Shown here: positions 24,639 through 32,563 of the stretch, piece after piece
How positions within the stretch are numbered: position 1 is the first letter of the stretch
Layout of the letters: each line of letters opens with the position of its first letter
NCBI RefSeq assembly: GCF_002086515.1
Contig: NZ_MVHH01000009.1
Location: 50,920-114,919, forward strand
Source: Mycolicibacter arupensis
GTDB taxonomy: Bacteria; Actinomycetota; Actinomycetes; Mycobacteriales; Mycobacteriaceae
Reading direction: 5' to 3'
Length of the DNA stretch: 64,000 nt
Notes under the pieces: model-generated
What the model was told of the DNA's origin: nothing
The model's input: only the letters and a program-made list of their open reading frames with translations
Database searches by the model: none
Position numbers and translations under genes: made by a program

Positions 24639-25793
24639 TCAGATCACGCCGTTGACGTAGCGGCGCTCCCGGACGGCCTCCAACACCGTGTACAGGCCCT
24701 CGGCGCTCTGGCGCCAGGAGAATTCGGCGCTGCGATCCTGCGCCTTGGCGCCGAGCTGCTCACGCAGCACCGGATCGGTGAGCAGCCGGTGCAGTTGGGC
24801 GACCAGCTCGTCGCGGTCATCGACCAACACCCCGGTGACACCGTCGACAATCGAATCGGTCAACCCTCCGGAGGCCCGGTAGCCAATGGTGGGGACGCCG
24901 TGTTGGCCCGCTTCGATGACCGCCAGGCCCCAGCCCTCTTTGCGAGAGGGCAGCACGTGCACCCACGCCCGTTGCACCAGTTCATGCTTGGCGACCTCGT
25001 CCACGTGGCCGTGGAAGGTGACCGCGTCGGTGATCCCCAGCTCCGCGGCGTGCTCCCCCAGGCGTTCATCCCACCAGCCGCCGCCGATCACGTCGAGATG
25101 CAGGCCGGGCACCCGGTCCCGCAGCGCGGCGACTGCGTCCAGGGCGTCCTCGATCTGCTTGTGCGGCACCAACCGCGACAACACCACCACGCGCGGCGTC
25201 GGCGAGCGAGAGGAGGTCAGGGTGGCCGACGGCGCCTCGTCGAGGCCGTTGCGCACCACCGCGATGCGTTCGGCGCCCACCCCCAACTCGATCAGGTCAC
25301 GCACCGAAGGCAGCGAGACGGTCAGGTACTGGTTGCGCCGGTTCAGCCGGGGCGACAACCGTGACTCCACCAGCCAGCCGATCCGGCTGAGCACCGGCCC
25401 GGCCACCGGCCACTGCTCACGGTGGCAGTGGTGCACCAGCACCGCCACCCGTCGGCCGTAGGCCAGCCGCGCCAGGAATGGAAGGCCGTTCTGAGTGTCG
25501 ATCACCGCGTCGGGCCGTACCGCCCGCAGCGACCCGAGACCGACCCGGGCGGCGACCATGGCCGCGCCCGCCCAGAGGTACACCGTGTACGGGCCGCCGC
25601 GGCGGCTGATCCGCACCCCGTCGACGACTTCGGTTCGGGGGGCTCCCGGATAACGCGCGGTGCGCAAGGTGACCGCGACGCCGGCGGCGGCCAGCTCGGC
25701 ACCGATGCGCTGCAGGTAGGTCTCGCTGCCGCCGCCCTGTGGATGCCCGGTGTCACGCCAGCACAGCAGCAGGACCGAACGCACAGCAGACAC
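24639..25793 (-). CDS. GT4-family glycosyltransferase (Rv0225-like)
   Basis: 384 residues, GT-B fold. The N-terminal domain begins LLLCWRDTGHPQGGGSETYLQ; the C-terminal nucleotide-sugar half contains RLVPHKQIEDAL, VHVLPSRKEGWGLAVIEAGQHGVPTIGY and the EX7E pattern typical of retaining GT4 enzymes. It is expected to transfer a sugar to an envelope glycoconjugate. The start is GTG at 25793 (MSAVRSVLL), giving 384 residues, which I recall as the length of Rv0225; the open frame continues upstream but crosses the divergent promoter. TACCCT lies 7 nt before the GTG. Confidence 0.9.
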   Translation of the reverse strand: MSAVRSVLLLCWRDTGHPQGGGSETYLQRIGAELAAAGVAVTLRTARYPGAPRTEVVDGVRISRRGGPYTVYLWAGAAMVAARVGLGSLRAVRPDAVIDTQNGLPFLARLAYGRRVAVLVHHCHREQWPVAGPVLSRIGWLVESRLSPRLNRRNQYLTVSLPSVRDLIELGVGAERIAVVRNGLDEAPSATLTSSRSPTPRVVVLSRLVPHKQIEDALDAVAALRDRVPGLHLDVIGGGWWDERLGEHAAELGITDAVTFHGHVDEVAKHELVQRAWVHVLPSRKEGWGLAVIEAGQHGVPTIGYRASGGLTDSIVDGVTGVLVDDRDELVAQLHRLLTDPVLREQLGAKAQDRSAEFSWRQSAEGLYTVLEAVRERRYVNGVI

Positions 25794-25800
25794 GCCCACC

Positions 25801-25806
25801 AGGGTA
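25801..25806 (-). promoter_or_regulatory. -10 element of a leaderless glycosyltransferase transcript
   Basis: TACCCT on the minus strand ends 7 nt before the GTG at 25793. Confidence 0.5.
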
Positions 25807-25831
25807 GTCGGCCGTCTCCCCTCTCCGCCGA

Positions 25832-25892
25832 GCGTGAAGCCAGCTGCACGTTCGGCCCGCCGGCGTGAAGCCACGTTCACGTTGGGCGGCCG
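25832..25892. repeat. Imperfect 31 bp tandem repeat between divergent genes
   Basis: GCGTGAAGCCAGCTGCACGTTC at 25832 recurs as GCGTGAAGCCACGTTCACGTT at 25863, 31 bp later. In the second copy CGTGAA-GCCACG-TTCACG is an inverted repeat. The repeats lie between the -10 elements of the glycosyltransferase and methyltransferase genes, where a shared operator could sit. Confidence 0.55.
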
Positions 25893-25897
25893 ACATC

Positions 25898-25903
25898 TAG
25901 GCT
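25898..25903 (+). promoter_or_regulatory. -10 element of a leaderless methyltransferase transcript
   Basis: TAGGCT ends 6 nt before the GTG at 25910. Confidence 0.5.
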
Positions 25904-25909
25904 GGCTCG

Positions 25910-26686
25910 GTGGCCGCCACCGATTTGTTCGCGCGCCGCGCGACACTGACCCGGTCGGTGCGCCTGCTGTCGCAGTTCCGCTACGAGCAGACCGCTCCGG
26001 CCCGGTTTTACGGCGCACTGGCCAGCGACACGGCCACCATGATCACCGACCTGTGGCGGGGCACGCGCAGCGACGACCCGGCCGGCAGGACACTGCTGGA
26101 CGTCGGCGGCGGGCCCGGCTACTTCGCCAGCGCGTTCGCCGCGGCGGGACTGCGCTACATCGGCGTGGAGCCCGACGCGAACGAGATGCACGCAGCGGGA
26201 CCTCGACCAGCCGACGCCACCGGCAGTTTTGTCCGGGCCTCGGGTATGGCGCTGCCTTTCGCCGATGCCAGCGTCGACATCTGCCTGTCGTCCAACGTCG
26301 CCGAGCATGTGCCGCGGCCCTGGCAGCTCGGCGGCGAGATGCTGCGCGTCACCCGGCCGGGCGGGCTGGTGGTGCTGTCCTACACGGTGTGGCTGGGTCC
26401 GTTCGGCGGCCATGAGATGGGCCTGACGCACTATCTGGGTGGGCGGCGCGCCGCCCGGCGTTACACCCGCCGCCATGGCCATCCGCCGAAGAACAACTAC
26501 GGCTCGTCGTTGTTCGCGGTGTCGGCCGCTGAGGGGCTGGACTGGGCCCGCCACACCGGCGCCCTGGTCGCCGCTTTCCCCCGCTATCACCCGCGATGGG
26601 CATGGCCGATCACTTCCGCGCCGGGCATTCGCGAGTTCGGCGTGAGCAATCTGGTGCTGGTTCTGCAGCCCAACCGAACCCATTGA
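25910..26686 (+). CDS. SAM-dependent methyltransferase, class I (Rv0224c-like)
   Basis: 258 residues. Motif I is LLDVGGGPGYFASAFAAAG, followed by the acidic residue in YIGVEPDANEM and the post-I motif LPFADASVDICLSSNVAEHVPRPWQ; this is the Methyltransf_11 type. The substrate is unknown. Conserved divergence from a GT4 gene (Rv0225/Rv0224c) suggests modification of an envelope saccharide or lipid. The GTG at 25910 is supported by the -10 element. The KstR-type site for the next gene begins 2 bp after its stop codon. Confidence 0.88.
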   Translation: MAATDLFARRATLTRSVRLLSQFRYEQTAPARFYGALASDTATMITDLWRGTRSDDPAGRTLLDVGGGPGYFASAFAAAGLRYIGVEPDANEMHAAGPRPADATGSFVRASGMALPFADASVDICLSSNVAEHVPRPWQLGGEMLRVTRPGGLVVLSYTVWLGPFGGHEMGLTHYLGGRRAARRYTRRHGHPPKNNYGSSLFAVSAAEGLDWARHTGALVAAFPRYHPRWAWPITSAPGIREFGVSNLVLVLQPNRTH

Positions 26687-26687
26687 C

Positions 26688-26701
26688 TGCAACGTGTTCT
26701 A
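26688..26701. promoter_or_regulatory. KstR-type operator upstream of the aldehyde dehydrogenase gene
   Basis: TGCAACGTGTTCTA fits the published KstR consensus TnnAACnnGTTnnA at every fixed position. It is centred about 38 bp before the inferred leaderless start at 26733, over the -35 region, as expected for repression. KstR controls sterol catabolism genes in mycobacteria. Confidence 0.7.
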
Positions 26702-26719
26702 ATCCGCCCGTCCGCTAGG

Positions 26720-26725
26720 TAGGGT
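26720..26725 (+). promoter_or_regulatory. -10 element of a leaderless aldehyde dehydrogenase transcript
   Basis: TAGGGT ends 7 nt before the ATG at 26733. Confidence 0.5.
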
Positions 26726-26732
26726 GACGCCC

Positions 26733-28202
26733 ATGGACTCCAGCATCACCGAATACGACACCCTCTTCATCGGCGGCAAGTGGACCGCCCCCGCGACCGA
26801 TCAGGTCATTGAGGTGCACAGCCCGGCCACCGGCAAGTACGTCGGCAAGGTGCCGCTGGCCACCAAGGCCGACGTCGACAATGCCGTCGCCGCCGCCCGC
26901 GTCGCCTTCGACTCCGGACCGTGGCCGTCCACGCCGCCGGCCGAACGAGCCAAGGTCATCGCCGCCGCCATCAAGCTGATGGAAGAGCGCAAGGACCAGT
27001 TCACCGCGTTGCTGGGCGCCGAGACCGGCCAGCCCCCGCTGAGTGTCGAGACGATGCACTGGATGAGCTCGCTGGGCGCGCTGAACTTCTTCGCCGGCCC
27101 GGCCGCCGACGAGGTCACCTGGGAAGAGATCCGCACCGGCGCCTACGGCCAGACCATCGTTCGACGCGAACCGATCGGCGTGGTCGGTGCGATCGTGGCG
27201 TGGAACGTGCCGCTGTTCCTGGCGGTCAACAAGCTGGGGCCGGCGCTGCTGGCCGGGTGCACGGTGGTGCTCAAGCCGGCCGCCGAGACGCCGTTCAGCG
27301 CGAACCTGCTGGCGCAGACGTTCGCCGACGCGGGCCTGCCCGAAGGCGTGCTGTCGGTGGTGCCGGGCGGCGCCGAGACCGGCCAGGCCCTGACCTCCAA
27401 CCCGGACGTGGACATCTTCTCCTTCACCGGCAGCTCCGGGGTGGGCAAGGAGATCGGCAAGCGCGCCGCAGACCTGCTCAAGCCGTGCACGCTGGAGCTC
27501 GGCGGCAAGTCGGCCTCCATCGTGCTCGAAGACGTCGACCTGGCCTCGGCCATCCCCATGCTGGTGTTCTCCGGGATCATGAACACCGGGCAGGCCTGCG
27601 TGGCACAGACTCGCATCCTGGCGCCGCGGTCCCGCTACGAGGAGATCGTGGAGGCAGTCAAGAACTTCGTCACCGCGCTGCCGGTCGGCCTGCCGGATGA
27701 CCCGGGCGCCCAGATCGGTTCGCTGATCAGCGAGAAGCAGCGCGAGCGGGTTGAGGGCTACATCGCCAAGGGCATCGAGGAAGGCGCCCGGCTGGTGTGC
27801 GGCGGCGGCCGGCCCGAGGGACTGGACAGCGGCTTCTTCGTCGAGCCGACGGTGTTTGCCGACGTCGACAACTCCATGACCATCGCCCAGGAGGAGATCT
27901 TCGGGCCGGTGCTGTCGATCATCGCCTACGACACCGTGGACGACGCGATCGCGATCGCCAACGACTCGGTGTACGGACTGGCGGGCAGCGTGTGGACCGC
28001 CGACGTCCCGCGCGGGATCGAGATCGCGAGCAAGATCCGGACCGGCACCTATGGAATCAACTGGTACGCCTTCGACCCGTGCTGCCCGTTCGGCGGCTTC
28101 AAGAACTCCGGCATCGGCCGGGAGAACGGCAAAGAGGGCGTCGAGCACTTCACCCAGCAGAAGAGCGTCCTGATGCCGATGGGCTACACATTGCAGGGCT
28201 GA
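26733..28202 (+). CDS. NAD-dependent aldehyde dehydrogenase (Rv0223c-like)
   Basis: 489 residues, complete ALDH. Motifs: AWNVPLFLAVNKLGPALLAG (cofactor site), FTGSSGVGKEIG, LELGGKSASIV with the catalytic Glu, and NTGQACVAQTRI with the catalytic Cys. The ATG at 26733 (MDSSITEYDTLFIGGKW) is preferred over the GTG at 26724, since TAGGGT sits 7 nt before the ATG and Rv0223c starts in the same way. A KstR-type site upstream points to a role in degrading sterols or their side chains, oxidising an aldehyde intermediate. A strong hairpin follows the gene. Confidence 0.92.
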   Translation: MDSSITEYDTLFIGGKWTAPATDQVIEVHSPATGKYVGKVPLATKADVDNAVAAARVAFDSGPWPSTPPAERAKVIAAAIKLMEERKDQFTALLGAETGQPPLSVETMHWMSSLGALNFFAGPAADEVTWEEIRTGAYGQTIVRREPIGVVGAIVAWNVPLFLAVNKLGPALLAGCTVVLKPAAETPFSANLLAQTFADAGLPEGVLSVVPGGAETGQALTSNPDVDIFSFTGSSGVGKEIGKRAADLLKPCTLELGGKSASIVLEDVDLASAIPMLVFSGIMNTGQACVAQTRILAPRSRYEEIVEAVKNFVTALPVGLPDDPGAQIGSLISEKQRERVEGYIAKGIEEGARLVCGGGRPEGLDSGFFVEPTVFADVDNSMTIAQEEIFGPVLSIIAYDTVDDAIAIANDSVYGLAGSVWTADVPRGIEIASKIRTGTYGINWYAFDPCCPFGGFKNSGIGRENGKEGVEHFTQQKSVLMPMGYTLQG

Positions 28203-28220
28203 GAACGTCGCTCAAGGAGC

Positions 28221-28271
28221 AAGGCCACCGGCGGCGCGGGAGAGATCTCGATCGCGCCCGCCGGTGGCCTT
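28221..28271. terminator. Strong bidirectional hairpin terminator between convergent genes
   Basis: AAGGCCACCGGCGG (28221-28234) pairs exactly with CCGCCGGTGGCCTT (28258-28271): 14 bp, continuing inward past a single bulge. The plus-strand tail is ACCTTT; the other end gives a short T-rich run as well. It lies between the convergent ALDH and FadE genes. Confidence 0.85.
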
Positions 28272-28286
28272 ACCTTTCGGCGGTGC

Positions 28287-30122
28287 TCAGAAGGCGTCCT
28301 CAGCCAGGTCCATCACCGCGAGGTCCTCGCTCTCCACGATGAGCCGATCCGACCCCAGCCGGGGTAGGACGTTGGCTGCGAAGAACCGTGCCGCGGCGAC
28401 CTTTCCGCGGTAGAAGTTCTGTTCGTCGCCGGATGCCCCTTGGTCCAGCGCGGTCATCGCGATCTCGGCCTGCCGCAGTAACAGCCAGCCGATCACCAGG
28501 TCACCGACCGCCAGCAGAAACCGCACCGAGCCCAAGCCCACCCGATAAAGCTCACGGGGTTCCTGTTGCGACCCGAGCATGTATCCGGTCATAGCTGCCA
28601 CCATGGCTCGCGCGTCGTCGAGCGCGGTCGCCAGCAGTTTGCGTGAGTCGGCCAGTTCCGGGTGACCGTCGGCGCTGTCCAGTAAGGCCTCTATCTGGCC
28701 GACCAGATGAGCCAGCGCCACACCACGATCGCGGGCGATCTTGCGAAAGAAGAAATCCTGCGCCTGGATCGCGGTGGTGCCCTCGTAGAGCGAGTCGATC
28801 TTGGCGTCGCGGATGTACTGCTCGATCGGGTAGTCCTGCAGGAAGCCCGAGCCACCGAACGTCTGTAGTGACTCGGTCAGGTATTGATAGGCCCGTTCCG
28901 AGCCGACCCCTTTGACGATGGGGAGCAGTAGGTCATTGACGCGTTCGGCCATCTCGGAGTCGGCGCCGGACACGTGCATGGCGACCTGCGGGTTCTGGTG
29001 GGCCGCGGTGTAGAGGTACAGCGCACGCATGCCTTCGGCGTAGACCTTCTGCATCATCAGGGCCCGCCGCACATCCGGGTGGTGGATGATTGTCACCCGC
29101 GGCGCGGTCTTATCTGTCATCTGCGTCAGGTCGGCCCCCTGGATGCGGGTCTTGGCATACTCCAGAGCATTGAGATACCCGGTGGACAACGTGGCGATTG
29201 CCTTGGTACCGACCATCATTCGCGCGTACTCGATGACATGGAACATCTGCGCGATCCCGTTACGGGTGTCGCCGACCAGCCACCCCTTGGCCGGGACGCC
29301 GTGCTGACCGAAGGTGAGTTCGCACGTGGTCGAAACCTTCAGCCCCATCTTGTGTTCCAACCCGGTGACGAACACGCCGTTGCGCTCGCCCGGCTCCCCG
29401 GTCTCGGGATCGGGCAGGTACTTGGGCACCAGAAACAGGCTGAGGCCCTTGGTTCCCGGCCCGGCGCCCTCGGGGCGGGCCAGGGTCATATGCATGATGT
29501 TCTCGAAGAGGTCGTCGGTGTCACCGTTGGTGATGAAGCGCTTGACACCGTCGATATGCCAGCTGCCATCGGGCTGCTCGACGGCCTTGGTGCGGCCCGC
29601 ACCGACGTCCGAGCCCGCGTCGGGTTCGGTGAGCACCATGGTGGCGGCCCAGTTCCGGTCGATCGCCATGGCGGCCCAATGCCGCTGCTGCTCGTTACCC
29701 AGGTGGTAGAGGATGTTGGCGAAGATCGGGCCGGCCATAAAGATGAACACCGCGGGGTTGGCGCCCAGCGCCAGTTCGTTGATGGCCCAGGACACCATGG
29801 CAGGCGCCGGCACTCCGCCGACCTCTTCGGCCAGCCCGATTCGGAACCATTCACCCTCCTTCCAGGCCCGCAGCGATTCTTTGAAGGGCTCGGGCAGTGT
29901 CACGTGGTGAGTGGCCGGATCAAACACCGGTGGATGGCGGTCGCTGGCGGCAAAGGATTCGGCCACTGGCCCCTCGGCCAGCCGGGCGGCTTCGGCCAGC
30001 ATCTGGCGAACCGTGTCGCCATCGAGATCTCCGAACGCACCGTCAGCCAGGCATTGCTCCAGCCCCAGCACTTCGAACAGATTGAATTCCAGGTCGCGCA
30101 CATTGCTCTTGAAGTGACCCAT
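28287..30122 (-). CDS. Acyl-CoA dehydrogenase, FadE5 paralogue
   Basis: 611 residues from the ATG at 30122 ([10 protein letters not shown]), the same length and N-terminus type as FadE5 (Rv0244c). The FAD/substrate segment [20 protein letters not shown] and the catalytic Glu in [15 protein letters not shown] are visible, and the long C-terminal extension is that of the AidB/FadE5-like large acyl-CoA dehydrogenases with broad chain-length range. ATGs at 30137 and 30125 are alternative starts. It follows the S1 protease gene by 50 bp on the same strand and so may belong to the nat operon. FadE5 itself would be expected near htdX, outside the window, so this is probably a second copy. Confidence 0.88.
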   Translation of the reverse strand: MGHFKSNVRDLEFNLFEVLGLEQCLADGAFGDLDGDTVRQMLAEAARLAEGPVAESFAASDRHPPVFDPATHHVTLPEPFKESLRAWKEGEWFRIGLAEEVGGVPAPAMVSWAINELALGANPAVFIFMAGPIFANILYHLGNEQQRHWAAMAIDRNWAATMVLTEPDAGSDVGAGRTKAVEQPDGSWHIDGVKRFITNGDTDDLFENIMHMTLARPEGAGPGTKGLSLFLVPKYLPDPETGEPGERNGVFVTGLEHKMGLKVSTTCELTFGQHGVPAKGWLVGDTRNGIAQMFHVIEYARMMVGTKAIATLSTGYLNALEYAKTRIQGADLTQMTDKTAPRVTIIHHPDVRRALMMQKVYAEGMRALYLYTAAHQNPQVAMHVSGADSEMAERVNDLLLPIVKGVGSERAYQYLTESLQTFGGSGFLQDYPIEQYIRDAKIDSLYEGTTAIQAQDFFFRKIARDRGVALAHLVGQIEALLDSADGHPELADSRKLLATALDDARAMVAAMTGYMLGSQQEPRELYRVGLGSVRFLLAVGDLVIGWLLLRQAEIAMTALDQGASGDEQNFYRGKVAAARFFAANVLPRLGSDRLIVESEDLAVMDLAEDAF

Positions 30123-30172
30123 CATTCCAGCATGCACCTAGTTGAAGCGCTGGTAGCCGGAATCGCGACGTT

Positions 30173-30799
30173 CTAACGCACCACGTGCAAACCCCACTGC
30201 CGCAGGAACGGATCCAGCAGGACGAAGTCGGTGGAATAGTCGTCGTCCACCGGTCCGCCCATCAGCAGACCGACCGCACTGACGGTGCCATCCGGATTGA
30301 CCACATAGCCCGGACTGCCGCTGTCTCCGATGGTGCTGTAGACGTCGGTCTCCACAAGGTTGCCGACGATCGCCGAGACCGGCCCGCAGGTCTCACCGGT
30401 CTGCGCGCCGATCTTGCAGATCGTCATCCCCACGTGAATCTGATCGGCGGTCAACACATTGGCCACCGGGTAGCGCCCGGCGATCCTGCCGTTGGGCTGG
30501 CCGGCGGCCGGGTCGAGCCGGATGATGGCGGCGTCGCGGTCCTCGCCGTTGTTCTCGCTTGCAGTGATCCGACCCAGGGGTGTCTCGAAGACATCGGTCC
30601 ACTCCGAGCCGTCATGAGAGTCGCAGTGTCCGCTGGTCAACAGGAAGTAGTCGCCAGCGTTGTTTTGAGTGACGAAGCCCGCCGTACAGCTGCTGTTGTC
30701 GTCCAGCAGCTCGATCCCGGGCATCGGCGCGCCCGACACGGGGCCGGCGAACGCCAGACCCGCGGCCGTGAGCAGTCCGGCCAGCACTGTTCTGATCAT
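30173..30799 (-). CDS. Secreted trypsin-like serine protease (S1 family)
   Basis: 208 residues with a Sec signal peptide (IRTVLAGLLTAAGLAFA, cleavage near residue 23-25). The chymotrypsin-type triad is His58 in LTSGHCD, Asp89 in DRDAAIIRLD and Ser160 in TIGDSGSPGYV. Cys pairs at CTAG/GHCD and ICKIG/ETCG could form disulfides. The size suits a minimal protease core with no PDZ or membrane domain, resembling the streptogrisin-like group. The start ATG at 30799 overlaps the nat stop codon by one base (TGATG), so it is translationally coupled to the N-acetyltransferase, an unusual partner. Confidence 0.85.
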   Translation of the reverse strand: MIRTVLAGLLTAAGLAFAGPVSGAPMPGIELLDDNSSCTAGFVTQNNAGDYFLLTSGHCDSHDGSEWTDVFETPLGRITASENNGEDRDAAIIRLDPAAGQPNGRIAGRYPVANVLTADQIHVGMTICKIGAQTGETCGPVSAIVGNLVETDVYSTIGDSGSPGYVVNPDGTVSAVGLLMGGPVDDDYSTDFVLLDPFLRQWGLHVVR

Positions 30800-31629
30800 C
30801 AGGTGTCCAAGACCGCGGCCACCTTGGCCTCCACGTCGCCCAGGCCGGTCAGGTCGATGCCGAACCGGTCGGTCAGCGCCACGCACACCTGCGCGGCATC
30901 GTCGAAGCGCACCCGCTCGGTACCGCCACCGGCGTGGATGGCCAGGTGCCGCCCGCGCAGATTCCAGCGGGCGTCATCGGTCACCAGCGCCGCACTGAGG
31001 CCCACGACGAAGTTCGACTCGGGGTAGGTCGACACATACCAACTGCCCACCTGCATGTCGATCAGCGGCCGGGGCTGCATACCCAGGATGTAGAGCGGCC
31101 GCCAACGCTCACCGATCAGCGTCTCGACCACCCACTGGTCGGAGTCGCTTCCGCTCTGAAGAAGCCGAAACGGCTCGTGGGAGGTCTGCTGAACAAGATC
31201 GGAGACCATCGGGAGGGGTGACGGCGGCGTCTGCCCGCCGAAGCCGACGTCCACCAGATACCGCTGATCTGCTCCCGGGATCGTCACCGCCAGCGCCTGG
31301 TGGGTCTGCGGGCTCGGCGGGCCGTCCACTCCGTGCGGGGTCATCCACACCACCCGGGCAGCCAGCCGCTCGGCACCGTATCCGAGCTCGCAGAGCACCT
31401 CGCGCATCAGGTTGTTGTGCTCGTAGCAGTAGCCGCCGCGGGCTCGCGCCACCAGCTTGGCAGTCAGCGCGCCGGCACTGAGGTCGATCACCGGCACACC
31501 CATCAACGGATCGAGATTCTCAAAGGGGATGCGGCGGACGTGCGCGGCCACCAGGGCGGCGAGCGTGTCATGCGTGGGTTCGGTACCCCCGCGATAGCCG
31601 ATGCGGTCGAAGTACGCCTGCAGGTCGAT
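30799..31629 (-). CDS. nat: Arylamine N-acetyltransferase, probable non-ATG (ATC) start
   Basis: The catalytic triad is clear: Cys in RGGYCYEHN (about residue 68), His in PQTHQALAV and Asp in YLVDVGFGG. NATs move acetyl (or propionyl) groups from acyl-CoA to arylamines; in M. tuberculosis nat lies with cholesterol-catabolism genes. The canonical N-terminus (DLxxYFDRIGYRG) begins at an ATC codon at 31629 with GGGGAG 6 nt upstream, giving 276 residues as in other mycobacterial NATs. The nearest in-frame ATG (31698) would add 23 residues that look unlike protein of this family, and another at 31722 runs through the KstR-type site. It leads the nat-S1 protease-fadE cluster. Confidence 0.85.
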   Translation of the reverse strand: MDLQAYFDRIGYRGGTEPTHDTLAALVAAHVRRIPFENLDPLMGVPVIDLSAGALTAKLVARARGGYCYEHNNLMREVLCELGYGAERLAARVVWMTPHGVDGPPSPQTHQALAVTIPGADQRYLVDVGFGGQTPPSPLPMVSDLVQQTSHEPFRLLQSGSDSDQWVVETLIGERWRPLYILGMQPRPLIDMQVGSWYVSTYPESNFVVGLSAALVTDDARWNLRGRHLAIHAGGGTERVRFDDAAQVCVALTDRFGIDLTGLGDVEAKVAAVLDT

Positions 31630-31692
31630 GCGGAACTCCCCTCGCTCTGGAGAACAGTGCGCTGATGGTATCCATCGCCGGGCCTGAGCCGG

Positions 31693-31698
31693 TAACAT
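31693..31698 (+). promoter_or_regulatory. -10-like element (TAACAT) of the PlsC/acyl-CoA synthetase operon
   Basis: TAACAT lies 10 bp upstream of the KstR-type site, so the transcription start would fall at the operator. GAGGGGG then precedes the GTG start by 6 nt. Confidence 0.4.
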
Positions 31699-31707
31699 GG
31701 GCAAAAC

Positions 31708-31721
31708 TAGAACACGTTTCA
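31708..31721. promoter_or_regulatory. KstR-type operator between nat and the PlsC-type gene
   Basis: TAGAACACGTTTCA matches TnnAACnnGTTnnA at all fixed positions. It lies 15 bp before the GTG of the acyltransferase gene and upstream of the divergent nat gene, so it could control both. From memory, the matching M. smegmatis genes (about MSMEG_0304/0305) were listed in the KstR regulon. Confidence 0.75.
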
Positions 31722-31736
31722 ATTGAGGGGGCCGCG

Positions 31737-32558
31737 GTGGACACGCCTGACAACGACTGGTCGGACGAGGTCCCGCGGCCCATCACCAAGTGGGATCCGG
31801 GACTGACCGAACGGGTCATGGGCCTGCTACGGCCGTTCATCAAGGGCTACCACCGCTCCGAGGTCCGGGGCCTGGAAACATTCCCCGCCGGCGGCGCCCT
31901 GGTGGTCTCGAACCACTCCGGCGGCCTGTTCGCAATGGACGTCCCGGTATTCGCCACCGGCTTCTACGACACCTTCGGCTACGACCGTCCGGTCTACACG
32001 CTCAGCCACGACCTCATCTTCACCGGATTCACCGCCGACTTCTTCCGCAAGACCGGCTTCATCCCGGCCAACCACGCCAATGCCGACGAAGCGCTGCGCT
32101 CCGGTGGCGTGGTGGTGGTGTTCCCCGGCGGCGATTACGACGTGTATCGGCCCACCCTGGAAGAGAACACGATCGACTTCGGAGGTCGTAAGGGCTACAT
32201 CCGCGCCGCGATCAACGCGGGCGTTCCGCTGGTGCCGACGGTCGGCATCGGAGGCCAGGAGAGTCAGTTCTATCTCTCCCGCGGCACCGGCCTGGCCAAG
32301 GCCCTGAGGCTGGACAAACTGATGCGGGTCAAGATCCTGCCGATCTCGTTCGGTTTCCCGTTCGGGCTCTCCGCGGTGCTCCCGGTCAACCTGCCGCTGC
32401 CCACCAAGATCGTCATGCAGGTCTGCGAGCCCATCGACATCATCGCCGAGTTCGGTGAAGACCCCGACATCGACGCCGTCGACGCCCACGTCCGTGCCGT
32501 CATGCAGGAGGCGCTGGACCGGCTCGCCCGCGAGCGCCGTCTCCCGATCCTGGGCTGA
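31737..32558 (+). CDS. PlsC-type lysophospholipid acyltransferase family protein
   Basis: 273 residues. The acyltransferase block GALVVSNHSGGLFAMDVPVF has the catalytic His, and FPGGDYDVYRPT is the second conserved block; VVFPGG and IRAAINAGVPLVPTVGIGG complete the pattern. These enzymes acylate glycerol-phosphate or other lipids. The His-to-Asp spacing (HSGGLFAMD) is longer than the HX4D of classic PlsC, so the acceptor may differ. The GTG at 31737 is preferred, with GAGGGGG 6 nt upstream; the longer open frame crosses the KstR site. It is followed after 5 bp by an acyl-CoA synthetase gene, likely supplying its substrate. Confidence 0.85.
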   Translation: MDTPDNDWSDEVPRPITKWDPGLTERVMGLLRPFIKGYHRSEVRGLETFPAGGALVVSNHSGGLFAMDVPVFATGFYDTFGYDRPVYTLSHDLIFTGFTADFFRKTGFIPANHANADEALRSGGVVVVFPGGDYDVYRPTLEENTIDFGGRKGYIRAAINAGVPLVPTVGIGGQESQFYLSRGTGLAKALRLDKLMRVKILPISFGFPFGLSAVLPVNLPLPTKIVMQVCEPIDIIAEFGEDPDIDAVDAHVRAVMQEALDRLARERRLPILG

Positions 32559-32563
32559 GCGGG

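Noticed and set aside
31630..31722. N-terminal extension of NAT to ATG 31698 or 31722
   Set aside because: The residues do not resemble any NAT, and the longer option would code through the KstR-type site; kept only as an alternative to the ATC start.
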